Positions 44,233-53,521 of a stretch of DNA of 64,000 bases are shown here, piece by piece. The stretch lies in the NCBI RefSeq assembly GCF_012396315.1, contig NZ_JAAXPF010000003.1:1-64000 (forward strand), written 5' to 3'. The stretch's first letter is position 1; every line of letters starts with the position of its first letter. The notes under the pieces were generated by a model, which saw only the letters and a list, made by a program, of their open reading frames with translations, ran no database searches and was not told the DNA's origin. Source of the DNA: Corynebacterium mucifaciens (lineage in GTDB: Bacteria; Actinomycetota; Actinomycetes; Mycobacteriales; Mycobacteriaceae). The translations under genes and the position numbers were made by a program.

Positions 44233-47200
44233 GACGCCTCCGGCAGCTGGACGGTGCCGCGCGGCTCGCCGCGGACCCACGTGGCGCGGCCGGGTTGCTG
44301 GGGGCTCGGGCGCACGCCGAAGATGGCGCCTTCGTCGCGGGTGCCGTCCATGACCAGCACGTCCGGGTGCACGTCTTTCAGGCCGGTGAGGAAGGGGCCG
44401 AACAGGGCGCGTGAGATCCCGCCGAATTTGCGGGCGGCCACGACGTGCAGGCCGATGTCACGGGCGTGCGGGAGCAGTTCGACGAGGGGGCGCAACACTT
44501 CCTCGCCGACGAGCTCATAGTCGTCGATGATCAGGTAAAGCTCGGGGCCGTCCCACCAGGAGCGCTCGCGCAGCTGCTGCGGCGTCACCTCGGCCCCCGG
44601 CAGGCGCGACTGCAGCGTGACGGCAAGCGATTGCACCGCCTGGGCGATGGCGCTCGCAGACGCCGCGTAGGCAGCGACCATCTCCTCGCGGGCCCGGCCC
44701 AGGTGGGCGCGACGGGGGTCAAGCACCACCATCCTCGCCTGCTCGCGGCCCATGTGCTCCACCGCCGCGATGGTGCTGGCGATGAAGGTGGATTTGCCGC
44801 ACCCGCCGGCGCCGATGGCCAGCACGTGGCCGGAGGCGTACACCGGTTCGAGGTTGGGTCCGCCGATGCCGAGGGGGATCCTTTGGCCGTCGAGAAGCGA
44901 GTGCGTATCGACGACCTCCGGTAGCACCCGCAACCGCGGCACCGGCTCCTGGTCAGTGTGGGCGGCGAGGTGGGCGATGTCCTCGCCGCTGGTGTAGACC
45001 AGCTGCACGACCTTGCCGTCCGGGGTCAGGCCGCGGCCGGGAATGGCGGGCAGCTTCTCCTGCTGTTTGCGGTCGATGAGCGAATCCATCGGCTCGGTGA
45101 GCCGCAGCTCTAGGCGCGTGCCGATAAGGTCGCGCACGTTGGGGCGGATCGCGCTCCACCGCTGCGTGGTCACCACGAGGTGGATGCCGGCGTCCGGGCC
45201 TTCGGAGGCGATGCGGGCAAGCGGTTCGCGCAGGTCGTCGTCGAGGGAGTGCCAGCCGTCGATGACCAGCATGACCGGGCGCGGGGCGTCGAGGAGCGAG
45301 GTGACCTCGTCAATCACCCTGCGCGTGCGCTCCGCGTCTTTCATGCTGGCCACGCCGGCGACGTGCGGAAGGGATTCGAGCTCCGCCAGCTCGCCGATGA
45401 CGTAGACGGCCAGGCCTGCGCGCAGCTGGGTGGCCACAATCCCGCGCACCGCCATGGTCTTGCCGGTCTGCGGCCCGCCCGCGATGGCAACGTGCCCGCC
45501 CGCCAAGTTGAGGTCCAGGTGGAAGGGGGTCTGGCGCTGTTTGTACGGCTCGTCGATGAGACCGAGCGTGCCTGCCATCTGCGACAGCGGGATCCGCTCG
45601 GGCAGCGGCGGCAACCACACCTGGTGGGCGCGCATGCCGAGCTCGCTCGCCACGTCCGCCGCCTTGGCCACCACCGCATCCAGCAATGTGGTGGAGCGGT
45701 CCTCCTCCACATACGCGGTGGGAACGGGCTCGATCTCGTTGCCGGTAAACAGCCGGACGTGCTGGTCCGTGTGGTGCGCGATCACGGTGCGGGTCAGCGG
45801 GCCTGAGACGTAGGCGGCGCGGAAGCGAACCAGGTCCATCCCTGCCTTGAGGTAGCCAGAGCCAGGCTCCCCGGGGAGCTCGTAGGCGTCCGGCACCCCC
45901 AGAACCTGGCGGGACTCGCCGGCAGAAAACGTTTTCAAACCGATGCGGTAGGACAGGTGGGAATCCAGCCCGCGCAGCTTGCCCTCCTCGAGGCGCTGGG
46001 AGGCCAGCAGCAGGTGCACCCCAAGCGAGCGGCCGAGGCGCCCCACCGCCACGAACAGATCGGCGAAGTGCGGGTGCTGGGTGAGCAGCTCCGTGAACTC
46101 GTCGACGATGATGACCAGCGACGGCAGCACATGCCCCGCCCTGGTGTAGTCCGTGATGTTGGCGAAGTTGCCCGCCTTGCGTAACAGCTCTTGGCGGCGG
46201 TGCATCTCGCCGGAGATGGCATCGTACATGCGCTCCACCAGCACCGCCTCGTCTTCGAGGTTGGTGATCACCGCGGCGGTATGCGGCAGGGACTCGCAGC
46301 CGAGGAAGGTCGCACCGCCCTTGAAATCAACCAGCACGAAGTTCAGCTCCTCCGGCGAGTGCGTCACCGCCAGCGCCACCACCAGAGTCTTCAGCAGCTC
46401 CGACTTTCCGCTGCCGGTGGCGCCGATGCACAGTCCGTGCGGGCCCATGCCGCCGAGGGCCGCCTCCTTTAAGTCCAGGTACACCGGCTGCCCGTCGGGG
46501 TCCGCGCCAATGGGCACGGTGAGCTTGTTGCGCACCCCAGGCCACATCGTGCGGGCATCCAGCGCATCCACGTCCGGCACGCCGAGCATCGACATGAAGT
46601 CCCCGCCTGCCGCCGTCGCCCCTTCCGGGCGGCGGTAGAAGCCCAAATGCCTAGCGACGAACTCCGCTTCCGCATCCGTGAACGGGTCCGGCACGCCGAG
46701 AGTTTCCACGCCCTGCGCGGTGGCCGCCTCGAGCACGTCGGTGCAGATGATGTGGAACGCGTCCGGGTCCACGAAGCATTCCGGGTCGTCGTGGATCGTC
46801 ACCACGCAGTCGGCGTCGGTTGGCGCGGGGGACCTTTGGTCGTCGAGAAGCGTAATGCGAAACGCGCCCTCGGAGCGAGAGTGTGGCAGCCACTTCGCCC
46901 ACGTAAACGGCGCGTCGATATGCACCTGCTCCGGCCCGTAGAAAAACGCCAGCTGGCACACAATCGAGCGTGCCACCTCCCGCGCGGTCGGGCCCGCCAG
47001 CGTGATGGCGGCAAACGCGTCGAGCTGCACCAGCATGGGCATGCCGGGCACGGTGCTCACCGCCGCAACGGTGCGGCGCAGGCTGACCGCGCACACCGGG
47101 TCCAGGTCCTCTGGGCTGCCGGGGTCTTCCACGTCCACCGGCGTGCACAGCGCGCCCGCGCCGGTGCCGAGGCGCACGGTGGGGGCGCCGGCACGCTCCC

Positions 47201-47708
47201 ACACGCGTTCCACCGGCACTGCGGCGACGAGTTCGCCCGGCGCGGGGTGCAACGTGGTGGCGTGCGCGCGCTGCTTGGCGGCGTTGGCGCGGGCGGTCTT
47301 CGCCAGCGCGTCGAGGTGGCGCAGGTAGACCCGGCGCGTTTCGTCGATGTCGCCCTGTTTCTCCTGCGGGGCGATCATGCCGGCGAGCCCGAACAGCATC
47401 ATCAGCGGGAAGATGAGCATCATCGGGCTCACTGCGCGGCCGGACATGGCCATCAGCACCATCACCGCGCCCAGCGCGACCACCATCACCACCGGCAGCA
47501 GGATCTTTAGCAGCGGCTGCGCGTGCCGCTTCTGCGCGGCGGGCACGGGCTCCGCGCGCAGTGTGCCGCTGGGCGGCGGCGCGATGTCGGGCGCACCAAC
47601 GGTTGGCGCGAGCACCTGGTCGTAGTCGAGGCCAAGCAAAAGAGTTCCCCCCTGGTGTTGTCGCCACGGTTCCCCCGAACTGTGGACGTGCTGGGGATTG
47701 TAAGCCAT
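44229..47708 (-). CDS. eccC: Type VII secretion ATPase EccC (ESX-4)
   Basis: FtsK/SpoIIIE-type motor of the ESX-4 system, 1159 residues from this start. Two membrane helices (LLKILLPVVMVVALGAVMVLM, MMLIFPLMMLFGLAGMI) lie at about residues 68-115. Three ATPase domains follow: Walker A GATGSGKSELLK near residue 433 with Walker B IIVDEFTELL; GGPQTGKTMAVRG near residue 750; GAGGCGKSTFIAS near residue 975. The start is uncertain: ATG 47708 was used, but TACAAT at 47697-47702 inside this reading and a TTG at 47639 with GGGGGGAA upstream suggest a shorter 1136-residue form. It is divergent from eccD. Confidence 0.92.
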   Translation of the reverse strand: MAYNPQHVHSSGEPWRQHQGGTLLLGLDYDQVLAPTVGAPDIAPPPSGTLRAEPVPAAQKRHAQPLLKILLPVVMVVALGAVMVLMAMSGRAVSPMMLIFPLMMLFGLAGMIAPQEKQGDIDETRRVYLRHLDALAKTARANAAKQRAHATTLHPAPGELVAAVPVERVWERAGAPTVRLGTGAGALCTPVDVEDPGSPEDLDPVCAVSLRRTVAAVSTVPGMPMLVQLDAFAAITLAGPTAREVARSIVCQLAFFYGPEQVHIDAPFTWAKWLPHSRSEGAFRITLLDDQRSPAPTDADCVVTIHDDPECFVDPDAFHIICTDVLEAATAQGVETLGVPDPFTDAEAEFVARHLGFYRRPEGATAAGGDFMSMLGVPDVDALDARTMWPGVRNKLTVPIGADPDGQPVYLDLKEAALGGMGPHGLCIGATGSGKSELLKTLVVALAVTHSPEELNFVLVDFKGGATFLGCESLPHTAAVITNLEDEAVLVERMYDAISGEMHRRQELLRKAGNFANITDYTRAGHVLPSLVIIVDEFTELLTQHPHFADLFVAVGRLGRSLGVHLLLASQRLEEGKLRGLDSHLSYRIGLKTFSAGESRQVLGVPDAYELPGEPGSGYLKAGMDLVRFRAAYVSGPLTRTVIAHHTDQHVRLFTGNEIEPVPTAYVEEDRSTTLLDAVVAKAADVASELGMRAHQVWLPPLPERIPLSQMAGTLGLIDEPYKQRQTPFHLDLNLAGGHVAIAGGPQTGKTMAVRGIVATQLRAGLAVYVIGELAELESLPHVAGVASMKDAERTRRVIDEVTSLLDAPRPVMLVIDGWHSLDDDLREPLARIASEGPDAGIHLVVTTQRWSAIRPNVRDLIGTRLELRLTEPMDSLIDRKQQEKLPAIPGRGLTPDGKVVQLVYTSGEDIAHLAAHTDQEPVPRLRVLPEVVDTHSLLDGQRIPLGIGGPNLEPVYASGHVLAIGAGGCGKSTFIASTIAAVEHMGREQARMVVLDPRRAHLGRAREEMVAAYAASASAIAQAVQSLAVTLQSRLPGAEVTPQQLRERSWWDGPELYLIIDDYELVGEEVLRPLVELLPHARDIGLHVVAARKFGGISRALFGPFLTGLKDVHPDVLVMDGTRDEGAIFGVRPSPQQPGRATWVRGEPRGTVQLPEAS

Positions 47709-47766
47709 ACTGTTTCCCGCTGCGCGGCGAATGGGGGCCGCGCCTGAATCTCGGGGGAGAATTCCG

Positions 47767-49071
47767 TTGGTTGCTACTTCGGCGCACCACGTTGTGCGTG
47801 TCACTGTCCGCGTGTCTGTCGTCGCGTTTCACCGCGATATCGACGTCACGCTGCCCACATCGTCCACGCTGGCAGAAGTGCTGCCGGAGCTCGCCCGCCT
47901 AGTTGAGCTGCCTGAGGTGCACCGCCCGTGGCAGGCCACCACCGCAGGCGGCGCGCCGCTGGACATGCACACGCCGCTATATGCGCTCAAGCTTCACGAC
48001 GGCGCTTCCGTCGCCCTCCACCCCGAAGAGCCGACACCGCCGCCCGTGGTGCGCGACGCTGCCGATGCGCTCGCCGGCGCAGCGGAGGCGGCGCGACAGG
48101 TGCGTGGATTGGACGCGGCCGCCACGTTCGCCGGGCTGGCTGCGGCAGTGCTCGTGGCCCGGGCGTACCTGCCGTGGCACGCGGCGCTCGGCGCGGCAGC
48201 GCTGCTCGCATTGGTGGTCGCCTCTGCGGGTAGGTCGCGCCCGGCGTTTGCGGCGGTGCCGGTTCTTGCCAGTCTCGGCGCGGGATTGTGGGTAGCAGGC
48301 GCCGGCCAGGGCACCGAGAGTGTCGGGCTGGGCGCACTCGCGGCCGCGCTGAGCGCCGTGGTCGCGGTTGGCGTGGGCGCAGCGCTGCACCTGGCGGGGC
48401 ACGCACTCGTGGCCTACATTGCCGCGACGTGCGCGCTCGTCGCCATCGGCGCGCTCGGTGTGTGGCTGCCTGGGCCGCTGGCTCCGCCGGCCTTGACGCT
48501 GCTGGCAGGGGTGCTCGCCGTGATGGCGACGCCAGGGGTGGCCACCCGCGCGGCGGGACTGACGGTCCCGCGCGTGCCCACCGCCGGCGAGGAGTTCGAC
48601 CGCTCCGACGCGTACCAGGACGACGTCGATGCGCGAAGCACGACAGCCACCGCGATCGCCTCCGCGCTCTCCGCGGCCATCGCCACCTGCTGTGTTCCGG
48701 CCGTGCTCTGGGTGGGCCGTGCGGGCGGTGTCTGGGCGTGTGCGCTGTGCCTGGGTGTGGCGGGCGCGCTCGTGGTCTACGCCTCGCGCCACCACTGGGC
48801 CGGGCCGCGGCTGTGCCTGACGGCGGTGGCGCTCGCTGCGGTGGTGGCGGCCGCCGCGGCTGCCGCCCAGGTCGGCCACCCCGCGTGCATCGCGCTCGCG
48901 TGCCTGGCAGCGCTGACGGCCACGACGACCGTAATCTGGGCGCCGCGGGTGGCCGACCTGGAGCCGACCACCGTGGTGTGGTTCGAGCGCGCAGAGATCG
49001 CCGCCACCATCGCCGTCATTCCGCTGGCGGTGCACCTGACCGGGCTGTTCGACATGATCCGGGGGATCTAG
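47767..49071 (+). CDS. eccD: Type VII secretion integral membrane protein EccD (ESX-4)
   Basis: 434 residues. A ubiquitin-like (YukD) N-terminal domain (about 1-90; RVSVVAFHRDIDVTLPTSST) is followed by about eleven membrane helices, which is the EccD layout forming the channel vestibule. The TTG at 47767 is preferred to an upstream ATG because GGGGGAGA lies 6 nt before it and conserved sequence begins here (VATSAHHVVRVTVRV). It ends FDMIRGI, 2 bp before mycP. Confidence 0.88.
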   Translation: MVATSAHHVVRVTVRVSVVAFHRDIDVTLPTSSTLAEVLPELARLVELPEVHRPWQATTAGGAPLDMHTPLYALKLHDGASVALHPEEPTPPPVVRDAADALAGAAEAARQVRGLDAAATFAGLAAAVLVARAYLPWHAALGAAALLALVVASAGRSRPAFAAVPVLASLGAGLWVAGAGQGTESVGLGALAAALSAVVAVGVGAALHLAGHALVAYIAATCALVAIGALGVWLPGPLAPPALTLLAGVLAVMATPGVATRAAGLTVPRVPTAGEEFDRSDAYQDDVDARSTTATAIASALSAAIATCCVPAVLWVGRAGGVWACALCLGVAGALVVYASRHHWAGPRLCLTAVALAAVVAAAAAAAQVGHPACIALACLAALTATTTVIWAPRVADLEPTTVVWFERAEIAATIAVIPLAVHLTGLFDMIRGI

Positions 49072-49073
49072 CG

Positions 49074-50210
49074 ATGCGCTGGCTGCCCGTCGCTGGCCTG
49101 CTCGCGCTGTCGCTCACCCCGTCACCCGCCTACGCCCAAGAGGTCGCGTGCGCGGTGCCCGCGCGCGTGGAGGCACCTGGGGCGGACGCGGATCTCACAC
49201 GCCTGCGCCGCTTTGCCACGGGTGAGGGCGTGCGCGTCGCCGTCATCGACACCGGGGTGGCGCCGCACCCGGAAATAGCGCACCTGCGCCCGGGCCGGGA
49301 CTTCGTGGCCGACGACGCCCTGCAGGACTGCGACAACCACGGCACCGCGGTCGCCGGCATCATTGCCGGACGCACGCTCGGCATCGCACCCGAGGCCGAG
49401 ATCGTCTCCATCCGGCAAACCTCCGCGCACACCCGGGGCCAGGACACGGACGCCGGGAACCTGCAGACGCTCACGGACGCCATGCACAACGCGCTCGACG
49501 AGGGCGCGAGCGTGCTCAACATCTCCGTCGTGTCCTGCTTGGAGCCCGAATTCGCCGCGCGTATCGACGCCTCCGGCATCACCGCCGCCCTCGAGCGCGC
49601 CGAGGCGCAAGGCGCGGTGGTGGTGGCCGCCGCCGGCAACACCGGCCCCGACTGCGAACCCGGCTTCGACGTCTTCCCGGCCCGCTTCCCCACCGTGCTT
49701 GCCGTTGCTGCCCGTGCGGACGACCACAGGATCGCCGAATACTCCCTACCGGCGGAGCTTTCCGCGCCGGGGTTGGTGCCGGCCGCGCTCGCGCCGGGCG
49801 GGTGGGCCGAAGGCACCCTGGCGCAAGACGGCGTGCGCCCGTACGCCGGCACCAGCTTTGCCGCCCCGGTGGTCAGCGGCACCGCGGCGTTGTTGCAGTC
49901 GCGCTACCCCGGCATCAGCCCGGCGCATGTCCGCGCGCTGATCACCGCATCCGCCCAACCCGGCGGCGGGGCCGTCGACCCGCTGGGCGCGTTGACGCAA
50001 CTCACGCCGCAAGAAGTGGCCGAGCGCCCGGCGCTGCAAGTGCAGGCAGTGGACCGCGAGGGCAACCCCGCCGTGTCGCGGCTCGCGCTGCTCACCGGCG
50101 GCGCGATGGCGCTCGTCGCGGCGGTGGTAGCGCTTCGCGCGGGCCTTAGTAGGTCGCCGTCAGCGCCGCGTCGCGAGTCAGTTCCGCGCCCTCCGGCAGC
50201 AGGGCGATAA
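49074..50210 (+). CDS. mycP: Mycosin protease MycP (ESX-4)
   Basis: 378-residue membrane-anchored subtilisin. Signal peptide (LPVAGLLALSLTPSPAYA), catalytic Asp in VAVIDTGV near residue 58, His in DNHGTAVAG near residue 88, Ser in GTSFAAPVVSG near residue 260, and a C-terminal membrane helix (LALLTGGAMALVAAVVALRA) near residue 340 with a basic tail. MycP is needed for ESX complex stability and cleaves substrates in other ESX systems. Extra Cys pairs (ACAVPA, DCDN, SCLEP, DCEPG) are consistent with disulfides in mycosins. Its last 65 bp overlap the 3' end of eccB on the opposite strand. Confidence 0.92.
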   Translation: MRWLPVAGLLALSLTPSPAYAQEVACAVPARVEAPGADADLTRLRRFATGEGVRVAVIDTGVAPHPEIAHLRPGRDFVADDALQDCDNHGTAVAGIIAGRTLGIAPEAEIVSIRQTSAHTRGQDTDAGNLQTLTDAMHNALDEGASVLNISVVSCLEPEFAARIDASGITAALERAEAQGAVVVAAAGNTGPDCEPGFDVFPARFPTVLAVAARADDHRIAEYSLPAELSAPGLVPAALAPGGWAEGTLAQDGVRPYAGTSFAAPVVSGTAALLQSRYPGISPAHVRALITASAQPGGGAVDPLGALTQLTPQEVAERPALQVQAVDREGNPAVSRLALLTGGAMALVAAVVALRAGLSRSPSAPRRESVPRPPAAGR

Positions 50211-51360
50211 TTTCCCACGGCACCTGCTCCACGTGGTTCGCCCCGACCGTTTCCAACGCGGCCGCGTCGGGGGCGCCGTGCCGCAGACCGCTGGCGGAAA
50301 CAACGTGGAAGCCGTGGCCCGAATCCACGCCGACGGAGCCGTCGCGCAGGCCCGCAAAGTGCGTGGCCACGGACGTCCCGGACAGCTCGATGCCTGCGGG
50401 CACCTCCTGCATAAATGCCCCGCCCCGGTCCTGATTCACGCAGACGCGGTCTGGCTCCACCCACGTGGGTCGCTCGCGCGGCAGTCGCAGCTCTTCCTCC
50501 GCGTCCGGGTACTGTGCTACATCCGCCCGGGCTGCGGCGGTGGCTTTCGCACCGGTGTCTAGCAGCATCTCGCGCTGGGTCGCCGTGATCGGCTGGATTC
50601 GGCCGTTGGCCAGGGCCCAGGATTGCGCGTCGGCGTCGACGACATCCGGCAGCGGGCTTGGAATCTCAGCCGGCGGCAGCTCCGCGAGCGCGCTGATGAC
50701 CTGCGTCGGCGGGGCCCACCGCGGGGTGTCCGGGGTAATTCCCAGCGCGCGGCGCATGGCGCGGCCCTCCGGCGCGTCGGCGTCCGGCAGCAGTCGGCGC
50801 CCCTCCGCGGTGACCAGCCATTCGCGGGAGCCGTCGGCGGCCAACGCCGCGACATCGGCAGGCATGGGCTGCGGAGCCTCCCCTGCGATGACGGTGACGG
50901 TCTCCACACCACAGACGGACCAGCTGGCCGGCGCGGCATCCTCGGGCGCGAACATGCCTGGGGCCGCGACGATGCCCACCGGCACGCCACGCGGCAGTGC
51001 CGCGAGGTGCGCGTCGCCGATGCGGGCGGGCTCGGCGGCCGAGCCCGCGATGAGGCGCGCGGACGCCAGGTTGGTCACCGGGTGCGCCGCCTCGCCGACG
51101 CGCACGTACAGCGTCCCGTCGGCGGCGCGGACGATCGGCGCGTCGCCAGGGTCCGCGCCCGGCCGCATCCAGGCGAACAATCCCATCACGCCCGCGATCA
51201 TCGCCACCGCGGCGGTGCCGAAAATGGTTGCGCGGCGCCGCGACGCCAGCGGGTCATGAATCATGCGGACATCGCCGAAGATCAGGCCGTGCTCCATACG
51301 ACGGCGCATGAACTGGTGGCCCGACACTTGGGCACGCGTGGTTGGCAAAAGCTTCGCCAT
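50146..51360 (-). CDS. eccB: Type VII secretion protein EccB (ESX-4)
   Basis: 404 residues. A cytoplasmic start (AKLLPTTRAQVSGHQFMRRR) is typical of EccB. One membrane helix (ATIFGTAAVAMIAGVMGLFAW) is at residues 44-64. The exterior domain contains the repeat pattern LYVRVGEAAHPVTNLASARL and Cys in WSVCGVETV and RVCVNQDRG. The ATG at 51360 was chosen because the motif starts there. It closes the ESX-4 gene set, in the same order as Rv3444c-Rv3450c. No eccE is present, as is usual for ESX-4. Confidence 0.9.
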   Translation of the reverse strand: MAKLLPTTRAQVSGHQFMRRRMEHGLIFGDVRMIHDPLASRRRATIFGTAAVAMIAGVMGLFAWMRPGADPGDAPIVRAADGTLYVRVGEAAHPVTNLASARLIAGSAAEPARIGDAHLAALPRGVPVGIVAAPGMFAPEDAAPASWSVCGVETVTVIAGEAPQPMPADVAALAADGSREWLVTAEGRRLLPDADAPEGRAMRRALGITPDTPRWAPPTQVISALAELPPAEIPSPLPDVVDADAQSWALANGRIQPITATQREMLLDTGAKATAAARADVAQYPDAEEELRLPRERPTWVEPDRVCVNQDRGGAFMQEVPAGIELSGTSVATHFAGLRDGSVGVDSGHGFHVVSASGLRHGAPDAAALETVGANHVEQVPWEIIALLPEGAELTRDAALTATY

Positions 51361-51397
51361 GATAATTCCCCTCCCCCGAGAACACCTGGCGGAAAGC

Positions 51398-53488
51398 CTA
51401 CTGCGTTGCCCCCACCTCCGCGAGCGCAAACAGCTCGTCGGAGCCGTGCTCTTGGCCGTCCTCGACCATTGCTTCCAGCTCCTCCTCGCTGAACTGGCTG
51501 TTCACCGCGAACACCGCCGTGTCGCCCTTGCGGTAGACGGGGGTGACACCCTCGGAGACCCAGAAGTCGCGCAACATTTCGTACCGCGGGTATTGGTGGC
51601 CCCAGAATGGCTCGGGGCTGAGCAGGAAGAACTTGATGTCGAGGTTGTCCACCGCCTTGTCCACCGGGTTGCGCTCGCCCTCGCCGATGAAGTCGGCGTT
51701 CCAGTTCAGTATGTCGGTGTTCGAGCCGCGCCCGCCCCTGGGCCACAGGTAGTGGCGGTTGAGCGTGGGCACACCGTTGTAGGCGTACATCCAGGAGTAC
51801 CCATCCGCCGTATCGCCCGCCGTCAGCCCCTCCCACGCCGCGGGCTGGGTGGCCAACCAGTCGAAGGCCTGGAGGTCGTCCGCGCTCACCATGCGGTCCG
51901 CGTCGCGGGGCGCGGAGTAGGCCGCTTCGGCTCCGCCTTCGCTCTGGTGCCGCATCATCGGGATGACGGCAGCGGCGACGACACCGGCGACAACGATGGA
52001 GGCAACGGCCGAGATCCGCTCCCCCTTCGCGTACCGCTTAGCGACGGGCGCTGCCGCCACCAACCGAATCCCCGCAGCAACCGCAATGGCGGCCCCAGCG
52101 GTCACCGCCATAGCCACCGGCATGATGAGGCGGTGGCCGGTGCTGTAGTGCAAGTTACCCACGTAGGCCAGCACGTGGCCCCAGGTGTTGTCGAACGGCT
52201 CGAGCGCATTCACGGTGACGGCCAAGGACACCGCATAAAACAGCGCGGGCCACACCTGCCTGCGCCACAGGAGGCACACCAGGGCGCCGGCGCCGGCCAG
52301 CCACAGCAGCACCGTCGGGTCGTAGTCCGGGAAGAACTGGATCACGTGGCGCGTTTCCATGCGAAACGCCGTACCCCACGCGCCGCCCGCACCGAGTTCC
52401 TCCTTGGGGCGCCACGACGCAACCTCCTCAGCCTGCGCCGTGCCCGCCAGTACCTGCGGCAAGAACATGGCCACGCCGGCGACTGCGGGCAGTGCGATCC
52501 AGAGGGTGTCTTGGAGCCGCGAGCGTTCCGGCGCGACCAGGGTGGACGTCAGCCAGTGCAGCGCCACCGCCAGTACCACGATGGTCACGGCAGACGGGTG
52601 GACGCACAGGATAGACACGAACGCCAATGCGACGGGCAGCGCGCTGGCCCGGCGCCGCGGCACGGTGATAAGCAACCACGTCACCGCCCCCGTCAGCGTG
52701 ACAGCGAACAGGTAGGGCCACATGCCCACGTAGTCCGGGACCCACAGCAGCTGCGGAGCGGCATACCCCATCAGCGCGGCCAAGGCGGCGCCGATCTGTG
52801 CGGTCAACCCCACGGACCGCAAGAACGCGAACACCAGGCACGCGAGCGTGAGCGGCAGCGCCACCGCCGGCAGCACCGCGGCGGCGATGTTCAGGGCCGG
52901 AATGGGATCAAGCCCCGCCGCCTCGGCGAACAACGCGATGCCCGCGTGGAACGCCGAGGGGTAAAACAGGTCGATCCTGGATTCGACGTTTTGCAGCTCA
53001 CCCATCCGCGTGGCGGACGCGACGCCCTCGTCCATGATGAAGCGGACCAGGTTCGCGTGCCACTGCACGTCCCATCCCTGCACGATGTTGTACGTGCCGT
53101 TGGGCAACCGCTCCAGCCAGCGCAACTTGTCGCCCGCCGCCATGTACGCGCTGCCGCCGATGCCCACTGCGGGGATCACCCAGTACAGGTCCGCGATGCT
53201 TCGCTTGCGCCCGCTAGCCTTGCTATCAAGGTGCGACCGTCGCCTCAGGGCGTAACGCCACGCCGCTGCTACAGCGAGCGCCGACACGACGCTGACACCG
53301 AACGTCCAGAGGTTGAAGGGTGCGCGAGTCAGGCCCCAGAACCACGACGACATGCCGATCAGCCCGAAGGTGACGGGAATCGCCGCCACCGCGGCAGCCG
53401 GGGCCTTCATCCCTGAAATCAACGACACCACAAACCCGGGAAGCGCGAAGAACACAACGGCGAACCATGCTGCTACGGCTGTTGTCAC
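51398..53488 (-). CDS. Large membrane protein, DUF6541-like, possible GT-C glycosyltransferase
   Basis: 696 residues with about 13 hydrophobic helices followed by a C-terminal exterior domain (from about residue 510). The large first exterior loop holds acidic segments such as QGWDVQWHANLVRFIMDEG near residue 145, where GT-C enzymes keep catalytic Asp. Conserved signatures of that fold are suggestive, not decisive. It lies between truA (33 bp upstream) and eccB, like Rv3454 (from memory). A polyprenyl-sugar-dependent envelope glycosyltransferase is the best guess. GTG start with GGGAGG 5 nt upstream. Confidence 0.6.
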   Translation of the reverse strand: MTTAVAAWFAVVFFALPGFVVSLISGMKAPAAAVAAIPVTFGLIGMSSWFWGLTRAPFNLWTFGVSVVSALAVAAAWRYALRRRSHLDSKASGRKRSIADLYWVIPAVGIGGSAYMAAGDKLRWLERLPNGTYNIVQGWDVQWHANLVRFIMDEGVASATRMGELQNVESRIDLFYPSAFHAGIALFAEAAGLDPIPALNIAAAVLPAVALPLTLACLVFAFLRSVGLTAQIGAALAALMGYAAPQLLWVPDYVGMWPYLFAVTLTGAVTWLLITVPRRRASALPVALAFVSILCVHPSAVTIVVLAVALHWLTSTLVAPERSRLQDTLWIALPAVAGVAMFLPQVLAGTAQAEEVASWRPKEELGAGGAWGTAFRMETRHVIQFFPDYDPTVLLWLAGAGALVCLLWRRQVWPALFYAVSLAVTVNALEPFDNTWGHVLAYVGNLHYSTGHRLIMPVAMAVTAGAAIAVAAGIRLVAAAPVAKRYAKGERISAVASIVVAGVVAAAVIPMMRHQSEGGAEAAYSAPRDADRMVSADDLQAFDWLATQPAAWEGLTAGDTADGYSWMYAYNGVPTLNRHYLWPRGGRGSNTDILNWNADFIGEGERNPVDKAVDNLDIKFFLLSPEPFWGHQYPRYEMLRDFWVSEGVTPVYRKGDTAVFAVNSQFSEEELEAMVEDGQEHGSDELFALAEVGATQ

Positions 53489-53521
53489 GGCACCTCCCTG
53501 TTCGGATTTAACCCAAGCATG

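Noticed and set aside
51263-53416. 717-codon plus-strand open frame
   Set aside because: Antisense to the large membrane protein gene; low-complexity His/Arg-rich product, no recognisable domain.
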